Positions 60,365-64,000 of a DNA stretch of 64,000 bases are shown one piece after another. A model generated the notes under the pieces. That model saw only the letters and a list, made by a program, of their open reading frames with translations, had not been told where the DNA came from and made no database searches. Every line of letters starts with the position of its first letter. Position 1 is the first letter of the stretch. Source of the DNA: Drosophila pseudoobscura (lineage: Eukaryota; Arthropoda; Insecta; Diptera; Drosophilidae); NCBI RefSeq assembly GCF_009870125.1, contig NC_046683.1, positions 20,035,001 through 20,099,000 of the forward strand, read 5' to 3'. Both the position numbers and the translations under genes were made by a program.

Positions 60365-63316
60365 ATGCCATCTGCATTGGGCGGCAGCAGAGGGCGTGGC
60401 AGCCAGGGAAGCACCTTGTGGGTGCTCCTCCTGCTGGCCACAGCTGCACTCAGTAGCAGAGCAGCGCCCACATCGGAGGTAGCGGTGGAGCAGCCCCACT
60501 TGCGGGTTGGGGTGCAAGGCGACATGCCCGCCCTGGTTGTGAAGGCAACCACCGCCAACGCAACACCGAAGGAAGGCAGTAGCAGCAGCAGCAGCAGCAC
60601 ACCTGAGAGCACTCCCACCGAGCTGCCAGATGTCACGGGAAGACCAGAGTTGGACAAAAAAGTGCCAAAGACAAACATAAAACCTCCAGCCGTTTTTCCC
60701 AGCGAGACTGGCACCACCAGCAGCAGAACCACCAAGACCACACTTATGGGCAATGCAACGACTGGAAAAACACCAACAACAAAAATAGACAGCGATGACC
60801 ACTTGCCGCTGCCACCGGCGGTGGTGCAGTTGATGGACTTGGAGCACACAGAGGCCCCACCCATGAACAGTGGACACGACGGCCTCAAGCTGACCAGAAA
60901 GAAGCAGCTGCAGCAGCAGCATTTCCCCACACCAGCCACCGCAACCACTTCACCCACCGTGGAAAGCAAGACCAGAGCAAGCAAATCCACCAGAGCCACC
61001 AGAACCACCAGAACCACCATAACAACGACAACGGCAACAACCGCAATTGAATCGGAAATGGAAAGGATCCCAACCACCACCAGCAGTAGTGCGAGCAGCA
61101 TCACCGCCCCGCAACCACCAACTCCCATCTCCAGCTCCGGTGATGATGCCAGTTCCGGAACGGGACATGAGCCAGCCCTGGTGCCCGTGCACAATGGGTA
61201 CTTGGGTCCGATTTTCATGGGTGAGAAGACGTTTAGTGTGGTGCATCCGCTGAAGAAACCACATCCACCCAACCACCTGCACGTTGCCTCAATCGAGTCC
61301 CAGCTGCGCGACGGACGTATTGTGGAGATCCTGGCGCCGACGTCATTGCTCGAGAAGAATACGGAGCCAGCCAACATTGGCCCCAGCAGCACTACAGAAA
61401 CAGCCACACCCACACTCGATCCAGCTTCTATATCGTCGATTTCGGTGCTGTCTACCACGGTCTTCCAGGTGCCTGAGATACAGACCAGCACCACTCGCTT
61501 ACCCATGCCCATGAGCGGTGGCCTAGAGCTTTCCGGCCCGGCGCCACCGCGCACAGAGTCCAAGATCTCAGACATACAGATAGAGGTGTATGACTCCACG
61601 GTGGACTCCATTGTGGCATCGACCAACTTCCGCGACAACGAGGGCTACTATCCGCTGCCAGTGGAAGCGGAGTCGGGCACCACCAGACCACCTCGACCAC
61701 CAGTGGGACCGCCCCAGGAGCGGTTCACCCAATATGTGATCGACCGCGCCGATGTCTCCACTCAGCCCGCCTCGGGTGGATCGCTTCTGGGTAAACCCGA
61801 GCCGGCGGCCATTGAGATCCACATCAACGTGTCCGAGGCCTTTGGCAGTGAGAGCGAGGATCTGGAGTTTTCTTACCGCCAGCCGCAGCCGCAGCTGAAG
61901 TCGAGTAAGCCCAGCGACGAGATTCTCGTGGTTGAGATCATCGATAGCGCCAACGGGGACAACAGCAGCTCAGAGAGCTCGTCGAGTGGCGAGCACATTA
62001 ATCCGATATTCACCTTCCGCTCGGATACGGCGGCTAATCCCCCTCCTGCGGTGCGTCCGCCCCAGCTCCAGGATGCGGATGAGCTCTTTATGGCAGACCT
62101 CAAAGAAGGTGAGGGCGTGCCACGACCACCACCTCCGCCCCCCCCACCGCCCCCACGGAAGCCCAGCATCGATCGGGACTCTGACACGATCTTCTACATT
62201 TCCAACACGGAGGTGAAGGTGGGCGAATCCCTGCCCACGGGCAGTCCTGGAAGTGATCAGCTCCAGCAGCAGCGCAAGTTCCAGCTAGAGAACCAGTTCT
62301 TCCCGGCCAGCTACGTGATGGAGCAACAGCAACTGCAACAGCAGCGATCCTCCCTAGCCACGCCTCGATACGAGGAGGACATTATTCTCTCGCCTGTGCA
62401 CAACACCGCCGATGCTTTGAAAATCTTCCGCAGTACGGGTCCGAGCAGCGGCGATGGAGCTCCACCTCTGGATGTCACCTACGTGGGAGAGTCGGTTATC
62501 GAAGTAGAGCAGCAGCCGCAGAGTGCAAGCACCACCCAGGCACCCTTGGGAGGAGGCAGCGGCAGCTCACCCCAGTCAGACATCATCATTCAGCCGGCCG
62601 TGCTGCCCGATCTGGCCATTGGAGTGCCCGTGATCGGGGAGCTGCCACCACAGATCGAACTAAAGGAGATCGACTATATGCCCGGAGAGTTGGGTGGGAT
62701 GGGTATTTACGAGAATGACATCCAGAGCAACAGCATCGGCATGGGCATAGGCGTCGACAGTGATCCGGATGTGATTGAGAGCTCGATCCAGTATGGAGGA
62801 GATCTCATCGATGATGGGGCAGGCGGCGGCTTCGACGGCGTTGAGGGTTCCTATCCCTTCGAGAGCCCATCCCATCGCCAGTTACAGGATGGTGACCACC
62901 CGGGTCGCGGACAGGATCATCAGCCCCGCCATTCGGCTGTGAGTCATCTGCACCGCGAGCAACCCCCCATGGCGGAGCTTGTAAACGCCACTCTGCTGCA
63001 GCACAACGAGAACGTTTCGGTTGGGGGAGAGGCTGGGTCTGGGTCCGTCTCGGCCATGGCCCCTCTCCTCTCCAGCGGTGCTGGCAGTGGGCAGGCGATG
63101 AGCAATGTCACAGCCCTGTCCGAGGACCATTTGGACGACTTTGACGGTGAGTACCCCTTGGGGAGAGGGACTCTAAGAATAGAAGATCATCTAACATTTG
63201 GATTTGTTTGTTTTTTCTTGAATTGCAGGCTATCTCAATCTTTTCGCCGTCTCCATGGGTCTCGTCATTGTCATTCTACCCTCGGCCCTGCTGATCTCCA
63301 TGTACTGTGCCATTCG
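60365..63316 (+). CDS. Large type I transmembrane protein with mucin-like ectodomain (partial, continues past the window)
   Basis: The start ATG at 60,365 (CAGCATGC) opens a signal peptide with core LWVLLLLATAAL. Exon 1 (60,365-63,146) encodes 927 codons, then a donor GACG|GTGAGT. Exon 2 (63,229-63,316) has the acceptor TTGCAG|GC and donor ATTCG|GTAAGC. The ectodomain is rich in Ser, Thr and Pro, with TTRTTRTTIT-type stretches, a poly-Pro run near residue 590 and several NxS/T sites (NATP, NVS, NVT), and it has almost no Cys. The Thr-rich first half and the acidic second half (EIIDS, IEVEQQ, EIDYMPGEL) differ in style. Exon 2 supplies a single membrane helix (about 931-952, VSMGLVIVILPSALLISMYC). 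The cytoplasmic tail lies beyond 64,000. I do not recognise the gene. Confidence 0.82.
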
Positions 63317-64000
63317 GTAAGCATTTGGGACTATAGTTGATTCCACATTTGATTCCTGTACATCTATATTACGAGTACACCTAATTCGGTTTTTACACAG
63401 ACATTCGTCGTATGCAAAAATAGGTGATTGGTTCCTTGTCTCTAAAACCTATTGACATTAGCGAACAAATTAGGGAACGTTGGCAAAAAACAAAAATTAA
63501 TAGTTCAGAAAAAACTAACACATTTCTTTTGCAAAAAGGGAATTCCCCTAAAGTTTTGATATTTACAATTGCTCTGACCAGTAAATTTGCTTGTATGGAT
63601 ATATATACATACAAAAAGTTGTGGGTCGCCATCAGATATTTTACTCATATCGGCGCGAGCGAGCGAAGCGAGTGTGCAGGGGGCTTCCACCCTAGTATAT
63701 ATGTACATACATATGTATGTATTAGAAGCCAAAAACTGGACTAGAATGTTTCTGTACGGTCTTTAGTTTAATTACTGGTCTGTTTTAATAGTAATTAAAA
63801 TTTATATTTAAATCGTGGGTGTTGTTTGAATGGAATCTGATTTGTTGAGTAATTAAAATGAATAGTGTCATAAATTGTGTATTTTCATTTTAATTTGTTC
63901 TTAAATTTGATTTATTATTGGAAGAAATTAAAAATGCAAATTTTAGCATTGTGTGTTTTTTGAATGAAGAGGACTTAGCAGTAATTTGGCTTGCAGAAAC
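63317..64000 (+). other. Intron following the transmembrane exon
   Basis: AT-rich sequence without a coding exon. A segment at 63,640-63,690 (GGCGCGAGCGAGCGAAGCGAG, then GGGGGCTTCCACCCTAG) stands out in base composition and may be a mobile-element scrap. Confidence 0.55.

Noticed and set aside
60181..61638. 485-codon minus-strand open frame
   Set aside because: It lies antisense to the well-supported plus-strand exon with signal peptide and splice sites. It is Val/Leu-rich because of mirrored Thr/Ser codons, and it has no domain.

Overview
The window is eukaryotic and insect-like. Genes are split by GT-AG introns, there are long microsatellite-rich introns, and DINE-1/ISY-type, Helentron, P-like and LTR repeats are packed together. 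The repeat types and the gene architecture point to Drosophila, most likely the obscura group (D. pseudoobscura and relatives). That placement comes from remembered repeat sequences and was not checked by a search.

Layout. (1) About 1-17,350 is a nest of degraded mobile elements. It starts with a minus-strand Helentron (Rep, Pif1-type helicase and EEP endonuclease) broken by about six lesions. DINE-1-like repeats, a P-superfamily transposase pseudogene inside 28-bp perfect inverted repeats, a short hAT/MITE-like element, a 34-bp minisatellite, an LTR-like block with three tandem 364-bp units and a second Helentron scrap follow. Several short gene-like fragments lie between them. (2) 17,350-40,417 (minus) is one large gene for a selectin-like membrane protein. 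Order: signal peptide, sushi, fucolectin-type (FTP) domain, C-type lectin, three more sushi domains, stalk, transmembrane helix and one of two alternative cytoplasmic tails. It belongs to the furrowed/CG9095 family. I traced ten constant or long-form exons plus one alternative last exon, and the reading frame closes exactly for both forms (951 and 954 residues). Intron 1 is about 13.3 kb. (3) 40,418-55,700 is upstream, non-coding, microsatellite-rich DNA with some repeat debris near 54-55.6 kb. (4) 55,700-64,000 (plus) holds the 5' part of a divergently transcribed gene. It has a candidate 5'UTR exon, a DRE-bearing promoter region near 59.4 kb, a 927-codon first coding exon for a Ser/Thr/Pro-rich ectodomain with a signal peptide, and a second exon with a transmembrane helix. 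The gene runs off the window.

The two host genes are head-to-head, and both encode type I single-pass surface proteins. No CRISPR array, rRNA, tRNA or bacterial operon was seen.
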